Shown piece by piece: positions 16,897 to 26,421 of a DNA stretch of 64,000 nt. This stretch comes from Pandoraea bronchicola (GTDB lineage: Bacteria; Pseudomonadota; Gammaproteobacteria; Burkholderiales; Burkholderiaceae). The notes beneath the pieces were generated by a model that saw only the letters and a program-made list of their open reading frames with translations, made no database searches and was not told where the DNA came from. The DNA lies in assembly GCF_902459805.1 (NCBI RefSeq), contig NZ_CABPST010000006.1, forward strand, positions 62,001 to 126,000, given 5' to 3'. Position numbers and translations under genes: made by a program. Numbering within the stretch: the stretch's first letter is position 1; every line of letters begins with the position of its first letter.

Positions 16897-16926
16897 TTTA
16901 CATACATTCATGAATGTATCTATAAT
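16897..16926 (+). promoter_or_regulatory. acrA promoter overlapping an AcrR operator
   Basis: TTTACA (16897-16902), 18-bp spacer, TATAAT (16921-16926, perfect -10). The spacer is filled by a perfect 18-bp palindrome (16902-16919, ATACATTCA/TGAATGTAT); the extended 24-bp site 16899-16922 closely matches the E. coli AcrR box. Repressor binding would block RNA polymerase directly. Transcription would leave a leader of about 240 nt before acrA. Confidence 0.85.
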
Positions 16927-17085
16927 AGCAGCCGCTTGCTCTATTGCACAGGGAACATTTAAGCTCCTTCGTCTAAGGGAAACACCTCACGGATGTGAGG
17001 GAGCCATTTGAGGCCAGATCACCCGGGCCTTAGGCACTCGCCGGCCCGTCATGTGCGCCGGGATTGCATAGCGGCCCTCGCCGCG

Positions 17086-17124
17086 GCAATCGTCGCAATC
17101 GCAATCGCAATCGCAATCGTCGCA
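17086..17124. repeat. GCAATC hexanucleotide tandem repeat in the acrA leader
   Basis: Four uninterrupted GCAATC units (17095-17118), flanked on the left by GCAATCGTC and on the right by GTCGCAACG. It lies in the untranslated leader of acrA, about 50 nt before the ATG. Copy number could vary by slippage. Confidence 0.8.
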
Positions 17125-17171
17125 ACGTATCGTCATTTTGTTTGACCGCATTCCATTTATCGGGGGCGTAT

Positions 17172-18401
17172 ATGCACGTCAAGAGAAGTTCACTGGGGAT
17201 GGTCACGGCCGTGGCACTCGCGGTATTGACCTTGGCCGCGTGCGGCAAGAAGCCGCAGCAGCCGCAGGGCATGGTGCCGGAAGTCGGCGTCGTGACGCTG
17301 CAACCCCAGAACGTAACACTGACGACCGATCTGCCCGGACGCACCTCGCCTTTCCGCGTCGCCGACGTGCGGGCGCGTGTCGACGGTATCGTGCTCAAGC
17401 GCGATTTCACCGAAGGCGGTGACGTCAAGGCAGGCCAGCGTCTGTACAAGATCGATCCGGCCACGTATCAGGCCGCTTACGACAACGCCAAGGCCACGCT
17501 GGCCAAGGCCGTCGCCAATCAGGCATCGACAAAGGTGCTGGCCGATCGCTACAAGCAACTGGTCGCCGTCGAAGCCGTCTCGAAGCAGGACTACGACAAC
17601 GCCGTGGCCTCAGCGCTGCAAGCCGACGCCGACGTGCAGTCCGGCAAGGCAGCGGTCGAAACGGCGCGAATCAACCTTGGCTATACCGACGTGCCGGCCC
17701 CGATCTCGGGCCGCACGGGGCTGTCGCAGGTGACCGAAGGTGCGTATGTGCAAGCGGGTGCCGCTACGCTCATGACGACCGTTCAGCAGATCGATCCGAT
17801 GTACGTGGACGTGACGCAATCGGCCGCCGACGGGTTGCGTCTGCGCCGCGCGCTGGCAGACGGTCAGTTGCAAAGCGCGGGCAAGAATGCCGCCAAGGTG
17901 GAGTTGACGCTCGAAGACGGCACGAAGTACCCGCTCGAAGGCAAGCTGCAGTTCGCCGACATCACGGTCGACCAGACGACCGGCTCGGTGACCGTGCGCG
18001 CCATCTTCCCGAACCCGAATCGTGAGTTGCTGCCGGGCATGTTCGTGCACGCCAAGCTCCAGGAAGGGGTGAAGGAAGGCGGTTTGCTCGTGCCGCAGCA
18101 GGGTGTCACGCGTGACCAGAAGGGCCAGCCGACGGCACTGATCGTGAACAAGGAAGGCAAGGTCGAGCTGCGACAGCTGGTGACCGATCGCGCGATCGGC
18201 GACAAGTGGCTGGTGAGTTCGGGTCTGGCTGCCGGCGATCAGGTGATCGTGTCGGGGCTGCAGAAGGTGCGCCCGGGCGCACCGGCGAAGGCTGTGCCGG
18301 CGCAACAACCGGGGGCGCAAGCGCCGGCAGGTGCCAGTGCACCGGCGGCTGCGGCGCCTGCCTCGCAGGCGAGCGCTGCTTCGGCCGCTAACGCTCAATA
18401 A
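17172..18401 (+). CDS. acrA: RND efflux periplasmic adaptor lipoprotein (AcrA/MexA type)
   Basis: 409 residues. Lipoprotein signal ending LTLAAC (lipobox Cys near residue 24) anchors it to the inner membrane. Adaptor features: lipoyl halves (VRARVDGIVLKRDFTEGGDV and INLGYTDVPAPISGRTGLSQ) around an alpha-hairpin, then beta-barrel and membrane-proximal domains. The C-terminus is Ala/Pro/Gln-rich. GGGGG lies about 6 nt before the chosen ATG. First gene of a three-gene tripartite pump operon controlled by the divergent AcrR. Confidence 0.95.
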   Translation: MHVKRSSLGMVTAVALAVLTLAACGKKPQQPQGMVPEVGVVTLQPQNVTLTTDLPGRTSPFRVADVRARVDGIVLKRDFTEGGDVKAGQRLYKIDPATYQAAYDNAKATLAKAVANQASTKVLADRYKQLVAVEAVSKQDYDNAVASALQADADVQSGKAAVETARINLGYTDVPAPISGRTGLSQVTEGAYVQAGAATLMTTVQQIDPMYVDVTQSAADGLRLRRALADGQLQSAGKNAAKVELTLEDGTKYPLEGKLQFADITVDQTTGSVTVRAIFPNPNRELLPGMFVHAKLQEGVKEGGLLVPQQGVTRDQKGQPTALIVNKEGKVELRQLVTDRAIGDKWLVSSGLAAGDQVIVSGLQKVRPGAPAKAVPAQQPGAQAPAGASAPAAAAPASQASAASAANAQ

Positions 18402-18416
18402 CGCGGAGCCTCATTC

Positions 18417-21400
18417 ATGGCAAAGTTTTTTATCGATCGCCCGATTTTTGCGTGGGTGATCGCGATTGTCATCATGCTGGCCGGTGCGCTTTCGATCCTG
18501 AAGCTGCCGGTCTCGCAATATCCGCCCATCGCACCGCCTTCGGTGCAGATCACTGCGACCTACCCGGGCGCTTCGGCGCAGACCGTTCAGGATACGGTCA
18601 CGCAGGTGATCGAGCAGCAGATGAACGGTATCGACAACCTCGAGTACATGTCGTCGACGTCTGACGGCTCGGGTACGGCGCAGATCACGCTGACCTTCTC
18701 GCAGGGCACGAACCCGGACATCGCACAGGTGCAGGTGCAGAACAAGCTGCAACTTGCCACACCGCTGCTGCCGCAGCAGGTGCAGCAGCAGGGTATCAAG
18801 GTGGCCAAGGCGACCAAGAACTTCCTGCTGGTGATCGGTGCGTATTCCGACGACGGTCAGATGACCGACATCGACCTTGCGAACTACATCGCCGCTAACG
18901 TGCAGGATCCGATCAGCCGCGTGAACGGCGTCGGTCAGGTCCAGCTCTTCGGTTCGCAGTACGCGATGCGCGTCTGGGTCGATCCTCAGAAACTGAACGG
19001 CTACAACCTGACGGTCATCGATGTCTCGAACGCCATTCAGTCGCAGAACGTTCAGATTTCGGCGGGTGAGCTGGGCGGTGCGCCTGCGGTGAAGGGGCAG
19101 CAGCTCAATGCCACGGTGACGGCACAAAGCCGTCTGCAAACGCCGGAGCAATTCCGCAAGATCCTGCTCAAGGTCAACAAGGACGGCTCGCAAGTGCGTC
19201 TGGGCGACGTCGCACGTGTCGAGCTCGGCGGCGAATCGTACCAGGTGGTGGCGCGCTATAACGGCAAGCCCGCCGCAGGTCTGGCCATCACGCTCGCCAC
19301 GGGCGCGAACGCGCTGCAAACGGCAACGGCGGTCAAACAGGCGGTCACGGATCTGGAGCCGTACTTCCCGGCGGGGATGAAGGTCGACTATCCGTACGAC
19401 ACCACGCCGTTCGTGAAGATCTCGATCGAAGAAGTGATCAAGACCCTCATCGAAGGTATCGTGCTCGTGTTCCTGGTGATGTATCTGTTCCTGCAAAATC
19501 TGCGGGCAACGATCATCCCGACGATTGCCGTTCCGGTCGTGTTGCTCGGTACGTTCGGCATCATGGGGGCGGCTGGCTTCTCGATCAACACGCTGTCCAT
19601 GTTCGGTCTGGTGCTCGCCATCGGTCTGCTCGTCGACGATGCCATCGTGGTGGTGGAAAACGTCGAGCGGGTGATGGCCGAAGAGGGGCTGAGTCCGAAG
19701 GAAGCGACGAAGAAGGCCATGGACCAGATCGTCGGCGCGCTGGTGGGCGTGGCGCTCGTGCTCTCGGCGGTGTTCGTGCCGATGGCGTTCTTCGGCGGCT
19801 CGACGGGGGCCATCTATCGCCAGTTCTCGCTGACGATCGTGGCGGCCATGGCGTTGTCGGTGCTGGTGGCTATCGTGCTCACACCGGCCATGTGCGCGAC
19901 GATCCTCAAGCCGATCAAGAAGGGCGAAGTGCACGAGAAGCGCGGCTTCTTCGGCTGGTTCAACCGCACGTTCGACAAGGGCTCGAAGAAGTATCAGGGG
20001 CAGGTCGAGCGCATTCTGAAGCGCAGCACGCCGCTGGTGATCGTCTATGTGGTGATCGTGGCCGTGGTGGGCTTCCTGTTCGTGCGCATGCCCACGGCAT
20101 TCTTGCCGGATGAAGATCAGGGCTACTTCTTCAACCTGGTGCAACTGCCGCCGGGCGCGACGCAAGAGCGTACGCTCGACGTCATGAAGCAGGTCGAGAA
20201 GCACTACCTCGAGAAGGAAAAGGACGCCGTGCGTTCGATCTTCACGGTGACGGGCTTTGGCTTCAACGGCCGTGGTCAGAACGTGGGTCTGGCGTTCACC
20301 ATGCTGCGTCCGTGGGAGGATCGCCAATCGTCCGATCTGAAGGTGCAGGCGGTGATTGCGCGTTCGTATCAGGCTTTCGCGAGCGTGAAAGACGCCATGA
20401 TCTTCGCGATCAATCCGCCGTCGGTGCCCGAACTGGGTAACGCGGGCGGTATCGACTTCGAACTGCAGGATCGCGCAGGCCTCGGCCACGACGCGTTGAT
20501 GGCCGCTCGTAATCAGCTCCTCGGTTTGGCTGCGAAGAATCCGAATCTGGCGAACATGCGTCCGAACGGTCTTGACGACACGCCGCAGTACAAGGTGGAC
20601 GTCGACGAAGAAAAGGCCGCCGCACTGGGTCTGTCGATTTCCGACGTGTACACCACGCTCTCGGCCTCGTGGGGTTCGTCCTACGTGAACGACTTCATCG
20701 ACCGTGGTCGTGTGAAGAAGGTGTACGTGATGGCGGAAGCCAAGGACCGTATGCTGCCGCAGGACATCAACAAGCTCTTCGTGCGTAACGCGAGCGGGGC
20801 GATGGTGCCATTCTCGGCCTTCTCGACCGGCAAGTGGATCTACGGCTCGCCGCGTCTGGAGCGATACAACGGCGTGCCTGCGGTGGAAATTCAGGGTATG
20901 CCGGCACCGGGCAAGTCGTCGGGTGACGCCATGAAGGCTGTGGAGGAAATTGCGAAGCAACTGCCTCCGGGTATCGGTCTGGAGTGGACGGGGCTGTCGT
21001 TTGAAGAGCGCATTTCCGGCTCGCAGGCACCGGCCCTCTACGCCCTCTCGATCCTGATCGTGTTCTTGTGTCTGGCGGCGCTGTATGAGAGCTGGTCGAT
21101 TCCGTTCTCGGTGATTCTCGTGGTGCCGCTGGGTGTGCTGGGCGCACTGCTGGCAGCGACGCTGCGCGGATTGTCGAACGACGTGTACTTCCAGGTGGGT
21201 CTGCTCACCACCGTGGGTCTGTCGGCGAAGAACGCGATTCTGATCGTGGAATTTGCCAAGGATCTGCAGGAGCAGGGCCGCACGCTCATGGAAGCGACGA
21301 TGGAAGCGGTGCGACTGCGTCTGCGCCCGATTCTGATGACGTCGATGGCGTTCGTTCTCGGGGTGTTGCCGCTCGCGATTTCTAATGGCGCAGGCTCGGC

Positions 21401-21590
21401 CTCGCAGCACGCTATCGGTACCGGCGTGATCGGCGGTATGCTCGCGGCAACGTTCCTCGCGATTTACTACGTGCCAGTCTTCTTCGTGATGGTGCGCAAG
21501 CGCTTCGCACATGAGGATCTGGATACCGTGGAACATCCGGAAGCGCGTCACGAGCAACCGGACGCCGGCCCCGCCAAGGAAGGAAACTGA
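18417..21590 (+). CDS. acrB: RND multidrug efflux transporter (AcrB/MexB, HAE1 family)
   Basis: 1057 residues, the normal length. Begins [20 protein letters not shown], typical of HAE1 transporters. Proton-relay aspartates are visible in [18 protein letters not shown], with the partner Lys in [17 protein letters not shown]. Two large periplasmic loops and 12 transmembrane helices are laid out as in AcrB. It is a proton-driven exporter of drugs, detergents and dyes. Gap of 15 nt from acrA and only 2 nt to the outer membrane gene. Confidence 0.97.
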   Translation: MAKFFIDRPIFAWVIAIVIMLAGALSILKLPVSQYPPIAPPSVQITATYPGASAQTVQDTVTQVIEQQMNGIDNLEYMSSTSDGSGTAQITLTFSQGTNPDIAQVQVQNKLQLATPLLPQQVQQQGIKVAKATKNFLLVIGAYSDDGQMTDIDLANYIAANVQDPISRVNGVGQVQLFGSQYAMRVWVDPQKLNGYNLTVIDVSNAIQSQNVQISAGELGGAPAVKGQQLNATVTAQSRLQTPEQFRKILLKVNKDGSQVRLGDVARVELGGESYQVVARYNGKPAAGLAITLATGANALQTATAVKQAVTDLEPYFPAGMKVDYPYDTTPFVKISIEEVIKTLIEGIVLVFLVMYLFLQNLRATIIPTIAVPVVLLGTFGIMGAAGFSINTLSMFGLVLAIGLLVDDAIVVVENVERVMAEEGLSPKEATKKAMDQIVGALVGVALVLSAVFVPMAFFGGSTGAIYRQFSLTIVAAMALSVLVAIVLTPAMCATILKPIKKGEVHEKRGFFGWFNRTFDKGSKKYQGQVERILKRSTPLVIVYVVIVAVVGFLFVRMPTAFLPDEDQGYFFNLVQLPPGATQERTLDVMKQVEKHYLEKEKDAVRSIFTVTGFGFNGRGQNVGLAFTMLRPWEDRQSSDLKVQAVIARSYQAFASVKDAMIFAINPPSVPELGNAGGIDFELQDRAGLGHDALMAARNQLLGLAAKNPNLANMRPNGLDDTPQYKVDVDEEKAAALGLSISDVYTTLSASWGSSYVNDFIDRGRVKKVYVMAEAKDRMLPQDINKLFVRNASGAMVPFSAFSTGKWIYGSPRLERYNGVPAVEIQGMPAPGKSSGDAMKAVEEIAKQLPPGIGLEWTGLSFEERISGSQAPALYALSILIVFLCLAALYESWSIPFSVILVVPLGVLGALLAATLRGLSNDVYFQVGLLTTVGLSAKNAILIVEFAKDLQEQGRTLMEATMEAVRLRLRPILMTSMAFVLGVLPLAISNGAGSASQHAIGTGVIGGMLAATFLAIYYVPVFFVMVRKRFAHEDLDTVEHPEARHEQPDAGPAKEGN

Positions 21591-21592
21591 CT

Positions 21593-23083
21593 ATGAAGCA
21601 CAAAGCATTGCCAATGGCCTTGGCGGCAGCGTTCCTGGCAGGCTGTACCCTCGCGCCGCACTATGAGCGGCCCGAGGCACCGGTGGCCACGTCGTTCCCG
21701 ACTGGCCCGGCCTACAAGACGCCCGGGGCGGCGAACCAGAACGGCACTGCCGGCAGCAATGCCCTGGCAGCCGCCGATCTGGGCTGGCGAGATTTCTTCA
21801 CCGATCCTCGCCTGCAAAAGCTGATCGAGATCGCGTTGGAGAACAACCGCGATCTGCGAGTCTCGATGCTCAACATCGAAGCTGCGCGCGCGCAGTATCA
21901 GATTCAGCGCTCGGCGCTGCTGCCCTCGGTCGGGGCGGCAGGGCAGGCGTCGATCCAGCGCTCTCCGGCCGATTTGTCGGCGTCGGGACGCGCCGGGGTC
22001 AGCCGCAGCTATCAGGTGGGTGTGGGCTTCACGTCGTATGAACTCGATCTGTTCGGTCGTATTCAGAGCCTGAAGGATCAGGCGTTGGAGACGTATCTGG
22101 CGAGCGAGGACACGGCCAAGGCAGCGCACATGACGCTGATCTCGGAAGTGGCGACGGCGTACCTCACCTGGCTGGCGGATCAGGAGTTGCTCAAGCTCAC
22201 GTCCGACACGCTCAAGAGCCAGGAATCGTCGTACGACCTGACCAAGCGCAGCTTCAACGTGGGCACGGCTTCCGGGCTGGATCTGCGTCAGGCGCAAACG
22301 CCGGTCGATACGGCGCGGGCGAATTTCGCGCAGTACACGCGTCAGGTCGCGCAGGACGAGAATGCGCTCGCGCTGCTCATCGGTCAGCCGTTGCCGGCCG
22401 ATCTGCCGCCGGGACGTCCGCTCGATGGGCAAGGTCTGCTCACCGACCTGCCGGCCGGGTTGCCCTCGGATCTGCTGCTGCGCCGTCCGGATGTCACGGC
22501 GGCCGAGCACACGCTCAAGGGGGCCAACGCCAACATCGGTGCCGCACGTGCCGCGTTCTTCCCGTCGATCTCGCTCACGGCGAGCGCGGGCACGGCGAGC
22601 GCGTCGCTCAGCAATCTGTTCAAGGGCGGACAAGGGGCGTGGTCGTTCGCACCGACCATCAACCTGCCGATCTTCGCGGGCGGGCAGAACATCGCCAACC
22701 TCGATCTGGCCAAGGTGCAAAAGCGTATCGAGATCGCCAACTACGAGAAGGCGATTCAGACGGCGTTCCGCGAAGTGTCCGACGGGTTGGCCGCACGCGG
22801 CACGCTCGACGATCAGGTCGCGGCGCAGGAGTCGCTCGTCAAGGCGAGCGACGAGAGCTACAAGCTCTCGGATCTGCGCTATCGCAACGGTGTGGACAGC
22901 TACCTGAACGCGCTCGTCTCGCAGCGCTCGCTGTACTCGGCGCAGCAGACGCTGATCGCCACGCGCCTGGCGCGCTGGACCAACCTCGTCACGCTGTACA
23001 AGGCGCTTGGCGGCGGTTGGGAAGAGCGCTCGGTGCCGGCCAATGCCGGGACGGCGTCGGCGCCGTCGGCGGCATCGTCGTGA
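21593..23083 (+). CDS. RND outer membrane factor lipoprotein (OprM/NodT family)
   Basis: 496 residues. Lipoprotein signal ([11 protein letters not shown], lipobox Cys) followed by [14 protein letters not shown], the usual opening of OprM-type channels. Two internal OEP repeats (around [20 protein letters not shown] and [20 protein letters not shown]), each with the conserved 'ELDLFGR' / 'LPIFAGG' turns. Completes the pump with AcrA and AcrB. AAGGAAA upstream of the start. Ends 80 nt before a strong terminator. Confidence 0.95.
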   Translation: MKHKALPMALAAAFLAGCTLAPHYERPEAPVATSFPTGPAYKTPGAANQNGTAGSNALAAADLGWRDFFTDPRLQKLIEIALENNRDLRVSMLNIEAARAQYQIQRSALLPSVGAAGQASIQRSPADLSASGRAGVSRSYQVGVGFTSYELDLFGRIQSLKDQALETYLASEDTAKAAHMTLISEVATAYLTWLADQELLKLTSDTLKSQESSYDLTKRSFNVGTASGLDLRQAQTPVDTARANFAQYTRQVAQDENALALLIGQPLPADLPPGRPLDGQGLLTDLPAGLPSDLLLRRPDVTAAEHTLKGANANIGAARAAFFPSISLTASAGTASASLSNLFKGGQGAWSFAPTINLPIFAGGQNIANLDLAKVQKRIEIANYEKAIQTAFREVSDGLAARGTLDDQVAAQESLVKASDESYKLSDLRYRNGVDSYLNALVSQRSLYSAQQTLIATRLARWTNLVTLYKALGGGWEERSVPANAGTASAPSAASS

Positions 23084-23162
23084 TGGTGTCGATCGTGTCG
23101 TGAGACGTGCGGGCGGTCTGAGCCGCACGAATGTCTCGCAGCGACGCAAGGCTTGAACTTCG

Positions 23163-23190
23163 AAACGCCCGGCAATGCGCCGGGCGTTTT
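23163..23190 (+). terminator. Rho-independent terminator of the acrAB operon
   Basis: 11-bp perfect stem AAACGCCCGGC/GCCGGGCGTTT with a 5-nt loop, followed by T residues. Confidence 0.9.
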
Positions 23191-23406
23191 GTATTGAAGC
23201 GTCGTGTTTTGCGGTGGATCCGCTCAGTTCCCGAGAGGATTAGACGCAGGGTTCTACGCTCGCCTCTACCTCGCTTACTGCTTCGTCGCTATCCTTGATT
23301 GCGTTGTATTCGCAACACCCCGAGCGTCGACGTGAGCGCTTCATGACATGGCCGGATCGGCGCACGGGACACATATAAGCTGACTGCTTTTCCAGGGAGA
23401 GACACC

Positions 23407-23664
23407 ATGAGCGATCTTCAAGCCCGCTTCGACGACGCGGTAGCCCAATCCAAGACGCTGCCCGAACGTCCCGACAATTTCACGTTGCTGCGTATCTATG
23501 CGCTCTTCAAACAGGGCACCGAAGGCGATGTGTCCGGCACGCGTCCGGGCATGACGGATTTCGTCGGCCGCGCCAAGTTCGATGCCTGGGAAATGCTCAA
23601 GGGCAAGTCGAAAGAAGAGGCGCAAGAGGCTTATGTCGCACTCGTCGAGGAGTTGAAGGCATAA
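23407..23664 (+). CDS. Acyl-CoA-binding protein (ACBP)
   Basis: 85 residues, the whole ACBP fold. Conserved elements: FTLLRIYALFKQGTEGDVSG with the acyl-CoA-contacting Tyr and Lys, GRAKFDAWEMLKGKSKEEA and the terminal helix AYVALVEELKA. Binds medium- and long-chain acyl-CoA esters in the cytosol as a buffer or carrier. GGGAGAG lies upstream of the ATG. Single-gene unit bounded by terminators; its regulation is not apparent. Confidence 0.95.
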   Translation: MSDLQARFDDAVAQSKTLPERPDNFTLLRIYALFKQGTEGDVSGTRPGMTDFVGRAKFDAWEMLKGKSKEEAQEAYVALVEELKA

Positions 23665-23736
23665 CGTTGCCGGGCACTGCGTTGCCCGCCATACGATGCT
23701 GAAGCAACGCCGGGCCCGCTCGGTGTGATCGGCCCC

Positions 23737-23766
23737 AAAAGCGGCGACTTCGGTCGCCGTTTTTTA
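23737..23766 (+). terminator. Rho-independent terminator of the ACBP gene
   Basis: Stem GCGGCGAC/GTCGCCGT with a stable C(TTCG)G tetraloop, A residues before and six T after. Confidence 0.9.
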
Positions 23767-24113
23767 TGGGCGTTCGTTGAGTGGTGTTGCGTTGCGTATG
23801 AAAAGTGAGGTGGCGCATGACGGGGTAGGTTTTGCGGTGTCGTCCGATTGGCGTGTTACCGAGCGTGGGCGACCATGGACTCGTCATTCACGAGACGAGG
23901 GACCGAACCATGCAACAGGATCGACGACAGCAGCGGCGTCGCGCCGACCGGCAGGCGCTTCGCGATGCACTGGCCCATCACCGCTATCCACCGACGCGAA
24001 GCGGCCGGGGGGCACCGGTGCGCGATGCGGGCCGACGGCGAGGACGAGGGTCGCGGCAGTGGACGCCGCATGCACCGGCTCGGCCGGTACGTGAGGTGGC
24101 GCACGCGAGGCCG

Positions 24114-24332
24114 ATGCACGATGTGCGTTGCAAGACACGCTGTCGGGGCGCGGCATTACTCGACGTCATGTTCACGCTGTCGGCGCTCATGGCTGGCGCT
24201 CAGGGCTTGGCTCAGTGGCAGGCGGCGGGGGGCATGTCATCTGCCGAACTGGCACCGTCGCCAGAAAGGGCCGCGATGGCGCTGCCAACGCAAGTCGGGA
24301 GCGAGGTATGGCACGTTCGTCGATACCCGTGA
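24114..24332 (+). CDS. Type IV minor pilin-like protein (PilV-like, degenerate)
   Basis: 72 residues from the chosen ATG: a 12-residue basic leader, then CRG|AALLDVMFTLSALMAGA, which resembles a prepilin cleavage site and hydrophobic stem with Asp instead of the usual Glu at +5. Little remains after the stem, so it is short for PilV. An upstream ATG at 23910 has a better ribosome site (GAGGGA) but would add about 68 Arg-rich residues of weak coding character. The next gene starts within its last 25 nt. Could be a decayed pilin; function inferred from position only. Confidence 0.5.
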   Translation: MHDVRCKTRCRGAALLDVMFTLSALMAGAQGLAQWQAAGGMSSAELAPSPERAAMALPTQVGSEVWHVRRYP

Positions 24333-25285
24333 GGTGGCGGCCGCATTTGCGCGAGGGTGACGGGGCATGCAGGCGCCGCATGGCTGGCTTCACGCTGCTC
24401 GAGTGGGTGTTGGCGATGCCGCTCGGATTGCTGATCGTGACGGCGGCGATCGCGATCTATCTTGCGGGCATCCGGCTGTGGCGGGTACAGGCGGAGCGAT
24501 ACGACGTCACCGAGCGCGCCATCTTCGCATTGACCCAACTCACCCGTGCCGTGGGCATGGCGGGGTATCGGAACTGGGACCCGATGGAGGGCGCGATCCG
24601 GCCGCCGGGGCAGGTGAAGCGTGACTGGCCGTCGGTGCGGGCCAGTGGCGCATGCGCGGGCACGGCAGACACCTGTCCCCGGCAGGGTTGGCAAGGCAGC
24701 TCGCTGTTGGAGGTGCAGTTCCAGGGGGCAGGATTGTCGGAAGGCAACGGCGCCATCCACAACTGCGCCGGCATGCGCACCAGAGCCACGGGACGGGTGG
24801 ACGATCGTCATCTCAGCCTCTTCTATGTCGACAAGGGAGAAGACGAAACGCCATCGCTCTACTGCCGCTACGGCGAACGCCAGATGCTGTCGGTGGATCT
24901 GCATCCGGCTCAGGTGCTGGTGAGCGGTGTGGAGGCGATGTATGTCCGGCTTGGGTTCCGGGTGGGGGGCACCGGCGCTTTGCGTTGGGCCGAGCCGCTC
25001 AGGAGTGTGCGTCGCAAGCCGCCAAGCCCGCCACCGGGAGAAGGGGGATGGGAGAACGTGGCAGCGGTGGCGTTTTCCCTGGTCTTGCGCGGCGCGCCGC
25101 GAAGCGGTGGCAAGCCGCGGACCGTGCGGGTGGTCGAAGTCTTCGATGCGGCATCTGGCGGCCGTGAGTACAAGCGGCTGGGCAACGCCGGAGACGTTCA
25201 TCTGCATGTGTTCAACGCGGTGGCCTATCGTCGCAACGATGGCGGTGTCGGTGAGGAGGCGAAATGGTTGGCGTCTTTATGGTGA
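24308..25285 (+). CDS. Minor pilin PilW-like protein
   Basis: 325 residues. RRRMAG|FTLLEWVLAMPLGLLI is a class-3/type-IV prepilin motif (Gly, Phe+1, Glu+5) with a hydrophobic stem; the body contains the PilW-like YDVTERAIFALTQLTRAVGMAGY and many cysteines (about six). The leader before the cleavage site is 27 residues from ATG 24308 (GGGAG upstream) or only 3 from ATG 24380. It overlaps its neighbours by 25 nt and 22 nt, so the four genes form one coupled unit. In the pilus such proteins cap or prime the fibre. Confidence 0.75.
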   Translation: MARSSIPVRWRPHLREGDGACRRRMAGFTLLEWVLAMPLGLLIVTAAIAIYLAGIRLWRVQAERYDVTERAIFALTQLTRAVGMAGYRNWDPMEGAIRPPGQVKRDWPSVRASGACAGTADTCPRQGWQGSSLLEVQFQGAGLSEGNGAIHNCAGMRTRATGRVDDRHLSLFYVDKGEDETPSLYCRYGERQMLSVDLHPAQVLVSGVEAMYVRLGFRVGGTGALRWAEPLRSVRRKPPSPPPGEGGWENVAAVAFSLVLRGAPRSGGKPRTVRVVEVFDAASGGREYKRLGNAGDVHLHVFNAVAYRRNDGGVGEEAKWLASLW

Positions 25286-25899
25286 TGTGGCTGGCGGCGC
25301 TGATGACGCTCGCTGCATCCGGCATGCACCATCGCCAATTGGCCAGCCGTTTCATCGCCTATACGAACGACCGTGCAGGGGCATTTGCGGCGGCGGACCA
25401 GGCACTTACCGAGGCACGCAACTGGCTGACGCATGAGGCGCGTGCGGCGGATATTGCGGCCATGTCACCTTTCGAAGCCGGGCCGTACGGCGTGCTGGAG
25501 GCGAATCATCGCGGTGATATCTGGTATCAGCGTCGTGTACCGAGGTGGCGGACGGTGCAATGGAATGACAATGCGGTGGTTGTCGCGGCGCCGCGGGCGC
25601 GTTACTTCATCGAGAGAATCGCTTTTTCTGCCTATTTGGCGGGGGCGCCGGAAGATCGCGATGCGCCGGTGCGCCGGTATCGAGTGAGTGCGATGGGGTG
25701 TGGTCGATTACCGGGCACGCGTGTGTATTTGCAGGCGATCTATGAAGTCAGGCAGCGAACGGCGAACGCCGCTGGCGGAGTGACATCGCCGTCATTCTCA
25801 TCGCGCTCGCTGAGTTGGCGCGAGGTTGCGACGTGGCATGGAGATGTTGCCGAAACGCCCGCACAAGGCATTCGCCGTGAGAATTGCGATGCGTCGTGA
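25264..25899 (+). CDS. Pilus assembly protein PilX-like
   Basis: 211 residues. N-terminal hydrophobic helix (MVGVFMVMWLAALMTLAASG) without a prepilin peptidase glycine/Glu+5 motif, followed by the PilX-typical segment RFIAYTNDRAGAFAAADQALTEARNWL. Best seen as the PilX equivalent of the cluster, although the loss of the processing site is unusual. GAGGAGG lies 5 nt upstream of the ATG. Overlaps pilW by 22 nt and the next gene by 11 nt. Confidence 0.65.
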   Translation: MVGVFMVMWLAALMTLAASGMHHRQLASRFIAYTNDRAGAFAAADQALTEARNWLTHEARAADIAAMSPFEAGPYGVLEANHRGDIWYQRRVPRWRTVQWNDNAVVVAAPRARYFIERIAFSAYLAGAPEDRDAPVRRYRVSAMGCGRLPGTRVYLQAIYEVRQRTANAAGGVTSPSFSSRSLSWREVATWHGDVAETPAQGIRRENCDAS

Positions 25900-26407
25900 G
25901 CGACATCCCGCATGCGGCGTCACGATGCTGGAGTGTGTCATCGCGATGGCTGTGCTCGCCGTTGCGCTGATGGCCGTGTCGCCTTCCATCGAGGCGGTTC
26001 GCCGCCGCGTGGAGGTGGACATCACGGCGCGAGCCTTTCTGGCGTCGATGCAGGCTGCACGTGCGGAGGCGTTGGGGCGGCACCGACGCGTTGCGATGGC
26101 GCCGCACGACGGCGCGAGTCTGAGCAGCGGCTGGGTGACGTTCGTCGATGAGAATCGCAACGATCGCTTCGATGCCGGAGATCAATTGCTGGGGCGACAC
26201 GCACCGTTGGCTGATGGCGTCACCATCGAGGTACGGTGGGGGCTGTATGCCACGCAGGGGCTGGCGTTCGCAGAAAACGGCTTCATGCGAACGCAGACAC
26301 GCGGATGGCTGTCGGGGACTGCGCGCATTGCCGGGCACGGCCGGCGCGTTTGTATCACGATCAATGCTTACGGCCGCGCCCGCGTGGCTCGACGTTGCGA
26401 TGCGTGA
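25889..26407 (+). CDS. GspH/FimT-type pseudopilin
   Basis: 172 residues. A 10-residue leader MRRERHPACG then VTMLECVIAMAVLAVALMAV, with Glu at +5, is a good prepilin peptidase site. The domain that follows (RAFLASMQAARAEALGRHRR, SGWVTFVDENRNDRFDAGDQ) is characteristic of GspH/FimT. The start at 25889 was chosen because it gives a normal leader; earlier ATGs at 25826 and 25838 make it too long. No major pilin, PilB, PilC or PilD gene is in the window, so export machinery must lie elsewhere. Confidence 0.82.
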   Translation: MRRERHPACGVTMLECVIAMAVLAVALMAVSPSIEAVRRRVEVDITARAFLASMQAARAEALGRHRRVAMAPHDGASLSSGWVTFVDENRNDRFDAGDQLLGRHAPLADGVTIEVRWGLYATQGLAFAENGFMRTQTRGWLSGTARIAGHGRRVCITINAYGRARVARRCDA

Positions 26408-26421
26408 GCCAGGCGCAGCAG

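Noticed and set aside
18411-21557. 1048-residue open frame on the minus strand, opposite acrB
   Set aside because: It is the antisense shadow of a clear AcrB coding sequence; composition is Arg/His-rich and no family features are seen.
23910-24113. Arg-rich extension of the PilV-like gene
   Set aside because: Third-position GC looks weak for coding and it would put the prepilin site about 80 residues in; kept as an alternative start only.
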